From Amorphophallus konjac (taxonomy: Eukaryota > Streptophyta > Magnoliopsida > Alismatales > Araceae): 64,000 nucleotides of DNA. Location: NCBI GenBank assembly GCA_022559845.1, contig CM040126.1, positions 138,082,064 to 138,146,063 of the forward strand, read 5' to 3'. Both the position numbers and the translations under genes were made by a program. Of this stretch, positions 11,552 through 21,748 are shown piece after piece; position 1 is the stretch's first letter, and the number at the start of each line of letters is the position of its first letter. The notes beneath the pieces were generated by a model. It was not told the DNA's origin, made no database searches, and saw nothing but the letters and a program-made list of their open reading frames with translations.

Positions 11552-12174
11552 TGTTGGGTCCCGTCGTGCAGGAACACAGATCTAGAGGGGAGGTGAATAG
11601 ATCCCTCTACTAAAAATATATGTCCAATTTAAAATCTTAAACCTACTCGCAACGGAATTAGCAAGTTTAACAAGATTGAGGAATTTAAACTAAGCTGGAT
11701 AAACTTAATTCACTCAATCTCACTGAGCTCACACGATTGTGTAAATAGATTAGATAGAGAAGCACACAATCACACAATTTAAACCATGAGACACGGGGAT
11801 TTTAAAGGTGGTTCGGGACCACGACGGGTTCCCTACGTCCACCCCTCACCAAACCGGTGAGGCTTTCTCCACACGCTGCGAATGCAGCAAACACGGGGAT
11901 TTATCCCCATACACACAAGCTAAAAACCCCAAACCACACGCTGCGAATGCACAACACACGGGGATTTCTCCCCACACACATGGGGCAAAAATCCCAACAC
12001 ACACGCGGATATGCTCCGCACCAAATGACGCACAACCGTCAACATAAACCACTCAGAGAAGCCATTCTCCAAACCCACACACAGAATATTCGTTCAGATA
12101 TTGATGAAATGACCACGGATGAGTACAATGAGCTCCAAACAAACTCTACAGACTAAAACTAGAGAGATTCAACA
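11552..12174 (-). repeat. 3' LTR of a SIRE-like copia element (minus strand), about 623 bp
   Basis: Starts TGTTGGGTCC and ends TTCAACA. It shares with the larger LTRs at 42696 and 61677 the TGTTGGGT start, the run GAGGGGNGGTGAATRAAT, and the GGTGGTTCGG..CCTAC.TCCACCCC segment. The inner boundary is approximate because the purine tract starts a few bases later. It is five to six times shorter than the other SIRE-like LTRs here, which carry extra repeat arrays. Confidence 0.7.
11874..12001. repeat. Tandem duplication of about 64 bp inside LTR
   Basis: CACACGCTGCGAATGC .. ACACGGGGATTT .. CCCCA appears twice back to back, the second copy starting near 11938. Confidence 0.75.
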
Positions 12175-12181
12175 AGTATAA

Positions 12182-12195
12182 TGCTCCCCCTTCAA
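12182..12195 (-). promoter_or_regulatory. Polypurine tract of SIRE-like element
   Basis: Minus strand AATTGAAGGGGGAGCAT-type tract just inside the LTR. Confidence 0.6.
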
Positions 12196-12251
12196 TTAAA
12201 TCTCCGGCTCTTCTTGGCTCGTCGTCGGATGATCACGATTCCGGTGTCATC

Positions 12252-13055
12252 TTATTCCTCTCCTCGAGCCGCTTCTTTTACACCATTCCATCTCTTATTT
12301 GCAAAAGTTCTAGGTTTAGCAAACTTAAACCTCGTGTTCATCCTAGAAGTATGAAGGTTATCATTGTTCAGAAACCAATATTTTTTCATGACATGATTGT
12401 ACTTCCCATAATGAAAACAACAAGGAGATGTGGGTCTACGGAATGATTTTTCACTGTTGGCATGAGTTTTTCCATGAAACATTCCCTTAGAAGATGGAAA
12501 CCTTTGAGCACGAAAAGCATGGTTATCACTGAATTTTCTTTGAAAATTAGATTTAACATTCATGGCATGAACTTCATCATGTTGCTTCACAAAGTAATTT
12601 CTCATCATGTGGCCTAGCTTACCACAATAAAAACAAGAAGCATTTCTTTGTTTCTTGAAAGCATATTTATTTTCACATGCAAAATTGCCATCCTTTTTCA
12701 TGATGTTACAATCATGCATCTTGTGACCATACTTTTCACAATTGAAACAAGAAACACCTTTTCTTTTGGAAACAAAGTCATTCTTGCATGCTCTCAAATC
12801 ATCAGATTTCTTAACAAAGCAATCATGTATCATATGACCACGTTTACCACAATAAAAACATGAGATTTTCTTTATGGATGCATGTGTGTGTGCAACATGA
12901 TTTTTCTTGACATTCACCGTGACGCCAATAACATTTTTATCCTTTTGATGCAAGTTTTGTTTCTTTTTCATATTTTCATTAGATCTCTTCGTTGTTTTAG
13001 AGTATTCAGCTCTCAAGCCTTCTTCATATTCATTGACGTTCATGAGTGACGCCAT
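12252..13055 (-). pseudogene. SIRE-like copia gag fragment with CCHC zinc knuckles
   Basis: The minus-strand frame from an ATG at 13055 (MASLMNVNEYEE) contains two canonical knuckles, CFYCGKRGHMIHDC and CFNCEKYGHKMHDC. Two decayed ones follow: CFYCGKLGHMMRNY, which lost the last Cys, and a CCFHYGKYNH-type remnant. Zinc knuckles bind element RNA during packaging. The open frame runs upstream to 13256, but that part looks unrelated and probably belongs to flanking sequence, so the join near 13060-13085 is likely a truncation point. No RT or integrase accompanies it. The multi-knuckle layout matches the gag at 49336-51788. Confidence 0.7.
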
Positions 13056-13085
13056 CCTTCTTCTTTCATTTCCTTCTTCTTCTTT

Positions 13086-14100
13086 TTTTGCAGCACCAAC
13101 AGCGTAGAGCAGTCGCTGTCGACCTAGGGAAGAGCTTCCCAAGCCACGGAAGTAATTCCTGACCACTTTGGTCATTTTTTCTTGATTGTACCCTGGAGAG
13201 AAGGTAGGGGGTAGCAGTTGGTCTTGAGTCAACGGCCTGAAGGAGAGTCGCGACAATAGGGCAGCCTTGTTCGATCATCTCGAACGTTGAAAAGCATCGG
13301 CCTGCCTGGCGCAGACCCTACGAGCAGGTAAAGAGGCCATCAGCTCGACCTTTTCTTCCTTCGATACAGCTTTATTGCCCTCTTTCCTAGGGTCTTTGAC
13401 AGTCAGAGTTGAATCATGCGGGGTCAAAGCTGGGCCCTGGGTCCTCTTGGGAACCTAAATTTCTTGAATTTTGGTAGCTTGGGGGCTAACGTTCCCCGGA
13501 TGTCCTTATCCAAATTGGCCTTCCAACTTGCAAGTGCTTGGAAGGCATTTTGTTTAGGTACTGCCGAAATAATACGAACCGACAGAACTTCAGCGTTGTG
13601 GCCGTTCAGATATACTTGAAGACCACCAACCATAACAGACTTCCCAGAAGTCGAGAGTCGGCCTTGGGGAACCGCATCAGCTTCTCTTTTTTGGTTCTTC
13701 TTCGTCCCCCCGGATGCCTTGTCACTGGCGGAGATGGCACGGTAGTCCACATGGTTGACAAAGCATGAGATTGTGTGGCGTGACGGAGTGGCCCTCCGCG
13801 AACAACTCACCTTTGCAGGGGATATGGCCTTGGCCGCAACCGTCTTGTCAGCTTCCTTTTCCTCGACCCTCAGCAGGTCGACGAAGGCGACTCCAGGGAA
13901 ATTTGGGAACCCCACCCCTAGTTGTAGAGTTCCAAACATTGTGGGCACCGCTAGGTACCCGTGCTCAGCATGTGCAGCGACCACTTGGGGGCCGAAGGAA
14001 AGTCCAACGAGCCCGCAAGCCATTGTTTTCTGTAAAATAGAACGAGCAAACAATCAATATTTTTGGGGAAGGCCCAGGGGCCTTCTACTTTGGTGAAAAA
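13086..14100. other. Unassigned, exon-like ORF on minus strand
   Basis: A 209-codon minus-strand frame at 14053-13424 has no family I recognise. Within it, a splice-acceptor-like TTTTACAG at about 14034 and a donor-like AAAG/GTGAGT at about 13817 bracket a stretch of ordinary composition starting MACGLVGLSF. Downstream, around 13200-13100, another frame reads NYFRGLGSSSLG. It could be a decayed extra gene of the Tat-lineage element or captured sequence. Evidence is weak. Confidence 0.25.
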
Positions 14101-17100
14101 ATGAAGGGAGACTCGGTCCCACTGGGCGTGCCAGCTTTGTGGGGATGATTTTTGTTCATTTCTATTTTGATTAGAGTTCCCTCTGGACCGGCACTTGTTC
14201 GAATACATGAGGAGATTCATCCCTGCTGGCACAGAGGAGGGAGACCCTTTTGTGGCTGGAGAGCACTGCCGGTTGGAGCAAGCCATATTGCTGGAAGGGA
14301 CAACCTACACGGGGTCGCTGTATGCAGCTTCCCGAGCCTTTCAGTGGACTTCTGGAGGCAAAGTAAGTTCCCCAGTGTGGATTGCCTAGGGTTCTTTAGT
14401 AGGGCGGACCAGTTCGGGGTCCGAGTTGGAGTTTTGAGCCTGGCCTCTTGGGACTTGCACGGCCATCACCGGGTTGAGGTTGAGGGAGTGATAGGCTTTA
14501 CACTGGAGCTGTCAGGGCTGCAATTTGTCGGAGAAGGGTACGACGACCATAGTCTTTTGGATGGGATACTGCGCCAGACCGTGGTTAGCTGGTACGGTCG
14601 AAGGTTGATGAGTGTTGTCTTCTCACCGATACCACCAGGGCGCGACGGAGTGGTTGATGAGTGTTGTCCATCATTATCGAGTGCTTCTGGACCGGACGGG
14701 GATCTGATATGCAGTGACTTCATCTTTGTATGGGTACCCATGCTACACGGGGCTCATTCAAGCACTGGCAGAAGGGGAGACCTCTCTAGACTTGTGGTCC
14801 CTCTTCAAGATATTCGGTTTGCCGATCAGCGATGAAGGATATGAGGAGGTAGCACTGGATGACCTCCATCGTAGCCATACTGACGAGCTGAGGTGATACC
14901 GGGTGTCACACAACCATCGGTATCTATTGAAGACCTGGAGAGATTTGGCCCTGGCGGGCAGGGAGAGGCCTACACAGACTCCGAGGGTGCCATTGAAGGC
15001 ATGGGTCCATCATTTCTACAACGGGCCCTTCTAATTTTATAATGAGTTTACACAGGACCAGACTCTGTGGGAGGAGTACTCAGAGATAGAGTTGTGGTTC
15101 AGGACTTATTCACGCTATATTTATGCGCCGAGAGAGGGGTGGAATCCCCATGAGCTGCCAAACGTCACCTACTTTGCCGAGTACCTGGCATACTGGTTGG
15201 CGACCTTCATGGTTCCTCACGGCGAGGACGACCTTCTGCAGCTACCACTGGAGCTAGGACAGCGAGGTCGAGGGCACCGAGGACCTAGTGGACGTAGTCC
15301 CGGGCTCACTGCGGCTTCGGAAGGAGCAGCACCCTTGATAGCGTGCTCCCGGAGGGGAGCTTTGCTGACATGATCGTCCCTGACTGGAGGCGTCAGATCA
15401 CTCACTCGATCGGGTTGGTCGGACAGGTGGAGTTTGTTTCTCACATAGAGTGTGCCTACACACTGAGAGACATCAAGGAGGCAATTTCGAAGTCTGCCTG
15501 AGTGCTGGGGATAAAGTTAGAGTAGCTGGTTCCTCTGCCACTAACTCCCTTCGGAGCTTCAGGTAAGACATGTTCTTTATTGTATTGTATTTACCTTTCT
15601 CCTTTATTTTTTTTGGGGTTGTGATTTAATTTGTTGGCACGTGTCTTATGCGGGTTCCCCGGTGGCAGGAGATCATTCTTCAGTGGGGACGCCTGTTGAG
15701 AGCGGTGACAGAGACCTTGAGCCCCGACGGAAGGATCCCTGTGTGGATGCTGGCACGGTTGAGGCTGGGGAGTCCTCTCGCCGGCATGGGGAGGATGAAC
15801 ATATTAAGGTGGAGCTGGCTTTGAGTAAGTGCCAATTCATGATGCTTCCCCTTTTACCGGTTTAGTCATTATGATTGACTAATCTCACTACCATGGCTGG
15901 TTTTGTAGCTCCGCTAGAAGCTAAGGAAAAAGTGTCCTTCTCACCAGCTTTAGAGACCAATCCCTTATTGGATGGTGGGATCGAGTGTGACCTTGATGTG
16001 GACGAGGTCCTCCGGATGATGTAGGAGATTGGCCCCAACACTAAGGTGCCCCTTCACTTTGAGCCAGGGGAGACTTTTGGGGGCGTTCAGCCAGGTATAA
16101 TCTTTAAAACTGGTAATGTTCTATCCATAGCAATGCCTTTTCTGGGAAATTAACATTGCTACATGTTCGCATGCAGAGATGGTAGAGACAACAAGGGCCC
16201 TCGTTCCTCCTAGGATCAGAGATGAAGTGCCCACTTCTGTCGGTGGGCAAGGGCCTGAGGGACTCTAGGATGGCTTAGGTAAGTGCTAAGCCATCATAGG
16301 GAGAGCTGACTTCTCCTTTCCCTGCACTTGTTGTACTGAGGTTGTTGACAGAGCTTGTTTGTTTTATTTGCCAGCTGATGACCGGGCAGCTGCCTTGGAG
16401 ATTGTTCAGGAGCTAGTCAGTACCGAACCGATAGTGGAGCCTCCTTCCTTCGAGGCAGAGCCGAGGGTAGTAGGCGGCCTGATGGCCTTTGTTACTGGAG
16501 TTGCCGCTATGCCATTATCATAGCCACTGATGGAGTTGCCTCTCCCTCCTCTGCCAGCAGTGGTCTCAGCTTGCACTATGGGGCTAGTTGGGTCTTCCAC
16601 CATGGGACCCTCAGGTACGTGACTGGAAACTTAGATCATGTGTTGGCTTTTTGTATTTCACTAATACTGGAATTTCCCTGGTATGTGTCACAGGTACCAC
16701 ATCTCTTTTGGAGGAGGGTGACCTTCCTCCTGACATCGCTGGAGCTGCATGCGGGGGGCCGTAGCTATGGCTTCGGCTGGAGAGGATGGGTAGATGGAAT
16801 CTTCGACAGAGGTGCCTCGACTGGTGAGCTTTATTCAACACCTTTGGCTGGCCAACCCATTTTGTAGGGTCAGATTGTGTGCTGACTTTGTTGTTCTATT
16901 GATCCGCAGGGGATTCTAGCTCCGTCGCCTCTGGGGATTCATCAGGGGCTTCCTCTGAGGGCTCCTCGGGTAGTGGTAGCCTCGCCATAGAGACAAAGGA
17001 GAGTTCAAGTTCCTCCTCTTATGGGACCCCATCTATTGAGGCGATGGAGACTGGGGTTGCTTCTGCAGGTGTGTGGGGCTCTTTCCTTCCCTTTTAGCAC

Positions 17101-17704
17101 TTATTTATGCTTTCTGGCAAGATGCTGACACTTCCATTTTGTATCTAGCACTGGTGTCAGAGGAGGAGCGTCTGTCAACTCCAGTTGCAGGTGGTCGGGA
17201 GGAGCATCCTGTTCTGACTGTGGCCACCGGAGAGGACAGGGCTATGACAGAGGGCTCCCCAGTTGTTAGGGAGTCGTTGCCTTCCCCTACTCCAGGGAGT
17301 GGTGCCGCAGGTGTGGGAGGTCTTGTTCTAGGTAGAGGCTGAGAATTTTCTCAGGTTTTCCACCTTATTTATCATGAAAAGTCTTATATGTATTTCTCAC
17401 TTTCCATTTGATCTTTCTGGTGTGATGCAGCTTCGACTGACATATTGATGGAGACGACCGACCCTTCCCTTACCCTTGGGGTAGAGTGGCCTACCTCCAC
17501 TGCATCGCTAGAGCCGTTGGTGGACGAGAGTGTAGCCACTTCTCTACTTCAACGTGCGCGGGGGGACCTTCAGAGTGACCCCCTCCCGTCTCCGGAGAAC
17601 CTAAGGATGCGGCTGGCGGACTGCACCCAAGTTTACCACAACCTCAATTTTCTAGAGGAGCCCTGGATGATGGCGCTGGTGGCTATATGTGCTGAGTCTG
17701 TGCG

Positions 17705-17948
17705 TGTAACACCCTCAAATATAGCTAAGTTGTACTCTATATCATCGAGACGCCTTTTGAAGTATCGACTCAGTTCTTGAAAAAGAACTCCGAAGTTAAG
17801 TGTGCTTAATATGGAGTAGTCTTAGGATGGGTGACCTTTCGGGAAGTCCCACATTCTAGAGTTGATCACCCTTAAAAAGGGACAGAACCGTGAGGTCGAT
17901 AGACCAAAGTGGGCAATACCTCGATGGTATAGAGTACGTGGCGTGACA
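17705..17948 (+). repeat. Cassandra left LTR
   Basis: TGTAACACCC..GTGGCGTGACA, 244 bp, same length as the right copy but with many substitutions, so the insertion is not recent. Confidence 0.9.
17785..17854 (+). ncRNA. 5S-rRNA-like segment in Cassandra left LTR
   Basis: Contains AGAACTCCGAAGTTAAG, GGAGTAGT, TTAGGATGGGTGACC and GGGAAGTCCCACA, aligning with the internal control region and 3' half of plant 5S rRNA. The 5' half of 5S is poorly conserved here. Not a functional 5S gene. Confidence 0.85.
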
Positions 17949-17951
17949 GAA

Positions 17952-17963
17952 TGGTATCAGAGC
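17952..17963 (+). promoter_or_regulatory. Cassandra primer binding site
   Basis: TGGTATCAGAGC, three bases after the left LTR. Confidence 0.9.
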
Positions 17964-18181
17964 CATACCCAGTCGAAAGTGTGAGAACTAAGTGCCATGC
18001 ATGGCAAAGTGCTACGCTATGGGAGCCACCTCTTGAACCCGCAATGGGAAAAAGTGCTACATATTGGGAGCCATCTCTTGAGCCTGTAGGGGCCACCTCT
18101 GGAGTCCTATCTGCCTGGGGGTTTGATTGCATGCTATATGTGCCTAGCGACGAGGACGTCGCCTATATAAGAGCGGTAGAT

Positions 18182-18425
18182 TGTAACACCCTCAAATATA
18201 GCAAAGTTGTACTCTATATCATCAAGGCACCTTTTGAAGTATCAGCTCAGTTCTTGAAAAAGAACTCCAAAGTTAAGCGTGCTCAATGGGGAGTAGTATT
18301 GGGATGTGTGAGCTCTTGTGAAGTCCCTCATTCTGGAGCCGATCACTGTTAAAACGGGATAAAACTGTAAGGCCGGTAGGCCAAAGTAGACAATACCTCG
18401 ATGGTATAGAGTACGGGGCGTGACA
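18182..18425 (+). repeat. Cassandra right LTR
   Basis: TGTAACACCC..GGGGCGTGACA, 244 bp. Confidence 0.9.
18261..18330 (+). ncRNA. 5S-rRNA-like segment in Cassandra right LTR
   Basis: AGAACTCCAAAGTTAAGCGTGCT matches 5S better than the left copy here (split: AGAACTCC, AGTTAAGCGTGCT). The following GGGATGTGTGAGC has lost bases of the usual GGGATGGGTGACC. Confidence 0.85.
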
Positions 18426-18776
18426 CTGTGACTTCGTCAGGCACAAGAGCGGAAAGCCCAGAGGCTGACTACCATCCGAGAGGAGCATGAGAGGCTGGAC
18501 CGGCTGGCAGCGGTTGTGGCCAAGCATAGGGGCTGCATCGAGTCCGCTCAGGCACGTACCCAGGATCGAGCAACTCAGCTGGGGGAGGTTGAGAGTAGGA
18601 TTGAGGCCTTAAAGAAGGCCTTAGAGGAGTAGCAGTCGACCGCCGAGCGTGTCAGAGCTGAGTGGCAAGAGGCTGTGAGCACAGTCGAGGCCAACACTCA
18701 GATCTTGTCAGCTCTCAAGGCGGAGTTTGCGGCTCCTCAATCTCGCCTGTCAACGCTAGAGGAGAGCGAGCCCTGA

Positions 18777-19040
18777 CTTGGTTGTACCTCTTTTTTTGTT
18801 ATACTTTGTGCCCAGCTGCATAAATTTCTTTTGTTACCCTAAGGACTTGTCTTGGGCTCCTTTCTAGCATATGAATGACAAAATACTTGGTTTCTCTTTT
18901 TTTTTTGTCACTCTTTGTGCTTGTCCCATCCTTTATCTTGTGGAACAAAGATGGATGTATGGGTTGGCAACCACGCACTACTAGTCATGGTTGATTCTTC
19001 TACTATACGCTGGAATGTGATTAAAATAGCGCATGGATAG
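18777..19040. other. AT-rich 3' flank of the PMD pseudogene
   Basis: T-rich tracts, no ORF; plausible 3' untranslated sequence of the antisense gene. Nothing else seen. Confidence 0.4.
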
Positions 19041-19044
19041 GATG

Positions 19045-19470
19045 CGTTAACTTTTTGCTAGGAACTGGAGACTAGGAGTTAGGCAATAGAGGAAGAGTGC
19101 TTGATGCCGGAGGCCGGGAACTGGGTACCAGAGTATGGGCATGTGCTACTGGGGGGCTGGGTATTTGATCCTAGAGGCGGGGCACTGGGTATACTGGGGA
19201 CTGGGCACTGGGTACTGGAGGGGCTGAGCACAGGGTACTAGAGGTTGGGCCTTGAGTACTGGGGGCTGAACATTGGATATTGGGGGCTGAGTGCTAAGTA
19301 CTGGAGGCTGGGCTCTGAGTACTGGGGGATGGGAACTGGATATTGGGGGCTGAGTGTTGGGTATTGGGGGTTGGATGCCGGGTATTGGAGGTCTATCTGC
19401 GAGAGGCATGTTGACCGGAATGACTGAAAATTGGGGGCTAAGAGGTAACCCATACGGGTCTATTAATTTT
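19045..19470. repeat. Degenerate minisatellite, unit about 20-25 bp (GGCTGGGTACTGGGG)
   Basis: Roughly 17 variants of a unit around TGGGTACTGGGGGCTGAGC in a row. Both strands are open by chance and give repetitive Tyr/Pro-rich peptides that are not real genes. Confidence 0.85.
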
Positions 19471-19669
19471 ATCAACTAGGAATTGGAAGCTGGTGACTGG
19501 CGGCTGTCTCATGATGGCCTAGTAGGATGTTGCTGGAGTTTGCTAGAGGCTGGGGCCGACCTATGACGGTGTGTTGGCCTAAGATGTTGGGGCTGTCAGA
19601 GGGCTGAGGTATATTAGCCAAAACTTGTCCCCAGCTAGCTTACCGTCGACATGTTGTTAGTCAAAAATG

Positions 19670-20035
19670 TAGTCCACATCAGTTTGGAGAACTGGAACTG
19701 AAGCTGGCCGACTGACCGTCTAAGGTGTTGTAGCCGAAAGCTGGGACCTGGAGCTGGAACTGGAATTGGTGCTAGTTTGTTGACCGTTGAGGTGTTGTAG
19801 CCGGAGACTGGGACTGGAATTGGAACTGATGTTGGAACTGGAACTGGAGCTGGCCCGCTGACCGTTTAATGTGTTGTAGCCAAAGACTGGGAATTGGAGC
19901 TGGAACTAGAACTAGTATTGGAACTGGAGCTGGCCGACTCACTGTTTAAGGTGCTGTAGCCGGAGATTGGGAAGGGAGCTGGAACTGGAGCTAGAGTTTG
20001 CCGGCTGACCATTGAGGTGTTGAAGACGGATGGTC
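19670..20035. repeat. Tandem repeat, unit about 80-100 bp (GGTGTTGTAGCCGGAGACTGG)
   Basis: Four to five copies of TGACCGTTNAGGTGTTGTAGCC followed by strings of CTGGAACTGGAGCTGG. Confidence 0.8.
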
Positions 20036-20137
20036 AACCCTCTAGGGTGTAGTGGCCACCATTATTGTGGACTGATGTTGAGTTCACCGTCGACGGGATG
20101 TCACAGTTGACGGCTTTTATTAGTGAGGAGTAGAGAG

Positions 20138-21185
20138 GAAGATAGTTTCTTTTTTTTGTTTATCTTTACCAGCTCTACCGCCATTGTGGATTTTTTCCAG
20201 AGCTGGCCCCCTTTTGTTTTTTTTGGTGCGTCCTTGAGGATTTTCACACCGATGGGTTACCCAATTTTGACTGAGGCTCCCTTGCGGGTTTTCACCTCAG
20301 CTGGGTTGGTGATAATTTTTGCCCTCAGTAGTCTTGTGGAGGGAGTTGACTGATGCCGCCGAGGTATCTTTATTTTTAACCCCATTTATTTTTACCTGGG
20401 CATCTGGAGGTCGCAGTCCGTATCGTGCTACCGTTAGGGGACGTGACCCGCGACTGGGGCTATCAATGGGTCATTGCTGTTGTGGTCATGGAATCAGGGA
20501 GCTGGTGAATCTCAGAGTTAAATTGGAGTCATTGTAGCTCAACCATGATGGGCTGGTAACTAGGGCTTTATGGTTGAAGGCTCTTTGAGACATATGGGTC
20601 CAGAGTGGAAAAGATTCAGCGGTCAACCAGGATTGAGGTTTATTGAAAATGATAACTGGGGTGCTATGGGCTACGGGTGCGTCTAGGCCAATCATGATGG
20701 TGGAATGGCCAGGGGTAACATGAAGCAACTAGGGTGATGTAGGGCTAACTGGAAAGTGTAAGATCACGGAATTGGAATAGAGCATTGGTCGAAGGTTGGT
20801 ATAAGCCTGTTGTAGTGACAGGGAGGTATAGGGCTTGAATAGGAGTGGGGCATTGGTCAAGGACTGGTATGGGTTGACTGGAGGGGCATATGAGGGCTGG
20901 GAAACGAGTGATTGGTTGTTTCGAATGAGGGTAGAGATTTTTTTTCTTTCTCGTTATCGGCCCTACCGCCCTTTCGGGTTTTCGCCACAGCCGCCCCCCT
21001 TTAGCTTTCTTTCGGTGTGCCCTTGTAGTTTTCACACCGAGGGATTATCTGATTTTTCCTGAGGCGCCCTTGCGGGTTTTCACCTCAATCGGGTTACTGG
21101 CCTTTTTGCCCTCAGTCGCCTCCGAGTGAAGAGAATGACTGAGTCTGCCAGGATATCTCCATTTTTAACCACCACTTTTTTCTTT
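20138..21185. repeat. Two diverged copies of a segment of about 250 bp, about 800 bp apart
   Basis: 20138-20400 and 20938-21185 share ordered blocks: a T-rich tract, CTACCGCC, TTTTCACACCGA, CTTGCGGGTTTTCACCTCA, TTTTTGCCCTCAGT and ATCTTTATTTTTAACC. This sits between the PMD pseudogene and the Tat integrase tail and probably belongs to the Tat element's 3' noncoding region. Confidence 0.7.
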
Positions 21186-21427
21186 TCTTTTTTTTCTCCT
21201 TTTTTTTGAGAGCCTGAAGGCGGCATCGTGGCTGATACTAGATGTCCTCATCCTGTAGTTATGAGGACGGTGTTAGGAGACTGATCATCATGAACGTATG
21301 GTGCTGGTGTTTGAACAAGCTAACTGGCTATGGCGACACATTAGCTCAAAAGGCTGGAGTAAGTGATCAGTCCCACCCCTTAAAGGGGGTGGCTACTAGA
21401 TTGTAGGTGATAACTAGGGGACGCGCC
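21186..21427. other. Noncoding stretch downstream of Tat integrase
   Basis: No ORF or known motif seen. Confidence 0.4.
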
Positions 21428-21748
21428 TTAGTCTGGGTGGTGCGCGAACTTATGCTCTGGAGCGTGGTATAGCGTCATGTGTTTACGATTGAGACACGGG
21501 AATGACTTATTACCCTTATGGTCCACGACCGTGTAGGCCCCACCCTCGTAAACATCATGAATGACATATGGAACTCGCCAGTTAGGTTGTAATTTTCCAG
21601 TGGGGCACCCTGCCATGACCTCCTCTTCCTTACTCATGCCGAGATTGCCGTGCTTGAAGGTTCATTGTTTGATGAGCTTGTCCAAGGCTCAAGCCATACG
21701 GGCTTGGTACACTTGTAGATGTCTGTAGGTCTCGAGCGATTTGCCTTC
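21428..21748 (-). pseudogene. Integrase C-terminus of a Tat-lineage Ty3-gypsy element
   Basis: Minus-strand reading resembles the end of Tat/Ogre-type integrases: VYQARMA, then KLIKQ and FKHGNLG, then CPTGKLQPNWRVPYVIHDVY, GGAYTVVD and LNRKHMTLYH. Stops precede the longest open piece (21637-21428). The coding strand is cut at 21748, where the gag-only element is inserted; the rest of pol would lie beyond that element, outside the window. This fixes the orientation of the Tat remnant and makes the PMD gene antisense to it, between integrase and the missing 3' LTR. Confidence 0.75.

Larger units (their letters stand above)
17705..18425 (+). mobile_element. Cassandra-type TRIM retrotransposon with 5S-rRNA-like LTRs
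   Basis: 721 bp: LTR 17705-17948, primer site TGGTATCAGAGC at 17952-17963, a noncoding internal region, LTR 18182-18425. Each LTR is 244 bp, begins TGTAACACCCTC and ends GGCGTGACA. Each holds a segment resembling the 3' half of 5S rRNA. Cassandra elements are known for exactly this: a tiny non-coding LTR element, mobilised in trans, with a 5S-derived pol III unit in the LTR. CTGTG occurs at 17698-17702 and 18426-18430, consistent with a target duplication, though CG (17703-17704) lies between it and the left LTR. The target is an exon of the PMD pseudogene. Confidence 0.9.
14101..18776 (+). pseudogene. Decayed multi-exon plant mobile domain (PMD, aminotransferase-like) gene
   Basis: Plus-strand pieces resemble PMD proteins carried by some retrotransposons and host genes: YTGLIQALAEGETSLDLWSLF (14738-14800) and GYEEVALDDLHRSHTDEL (14840-14893). 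Further pieces follow at 15090-15260: WFRTYSRYIYAPREGWNPHE, FAEYLAYWLATFMVPHGEDD and LQLPLELG. Stops at 14894 and 15031 and several frame changes break it. Downstream, at least eight short exon-like blocks rich in Ser, Glu, Pro and Val are separated by GT..AG introns: about 15563-15667, 15825-15908, 16094-16175, 16278-16373, 16614-16693, 16823-16909, 17069-17149 and 17310-17429. The last block, 18430-18776, encodes a coiled-coil-like stretch containing an in-frame TAG near 18632 and ends at TGA 18774-18776. A Cassandra TRIM splits it. It lies antisense to the Tat-type integrase at 21428-21748; extra antisense ORFs are known in Tat-lineage elements. Start and exon borders are approximate. Confidence 0.6.

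Noticed and set aside
11552..12174. That this LTR and 8161-8211 are the two LTRs of one element
   Set aside because: They face in opposite directions, so they cannot bound the same retrotransposon.
17735..17855. A genuine 5S rRNA gene
   Set aside because: Only the 3' half resembles 5S, it is repeated in both ends of a TRIM, and each copy has different changes in the control region; it is Cassandra LTR sequence.
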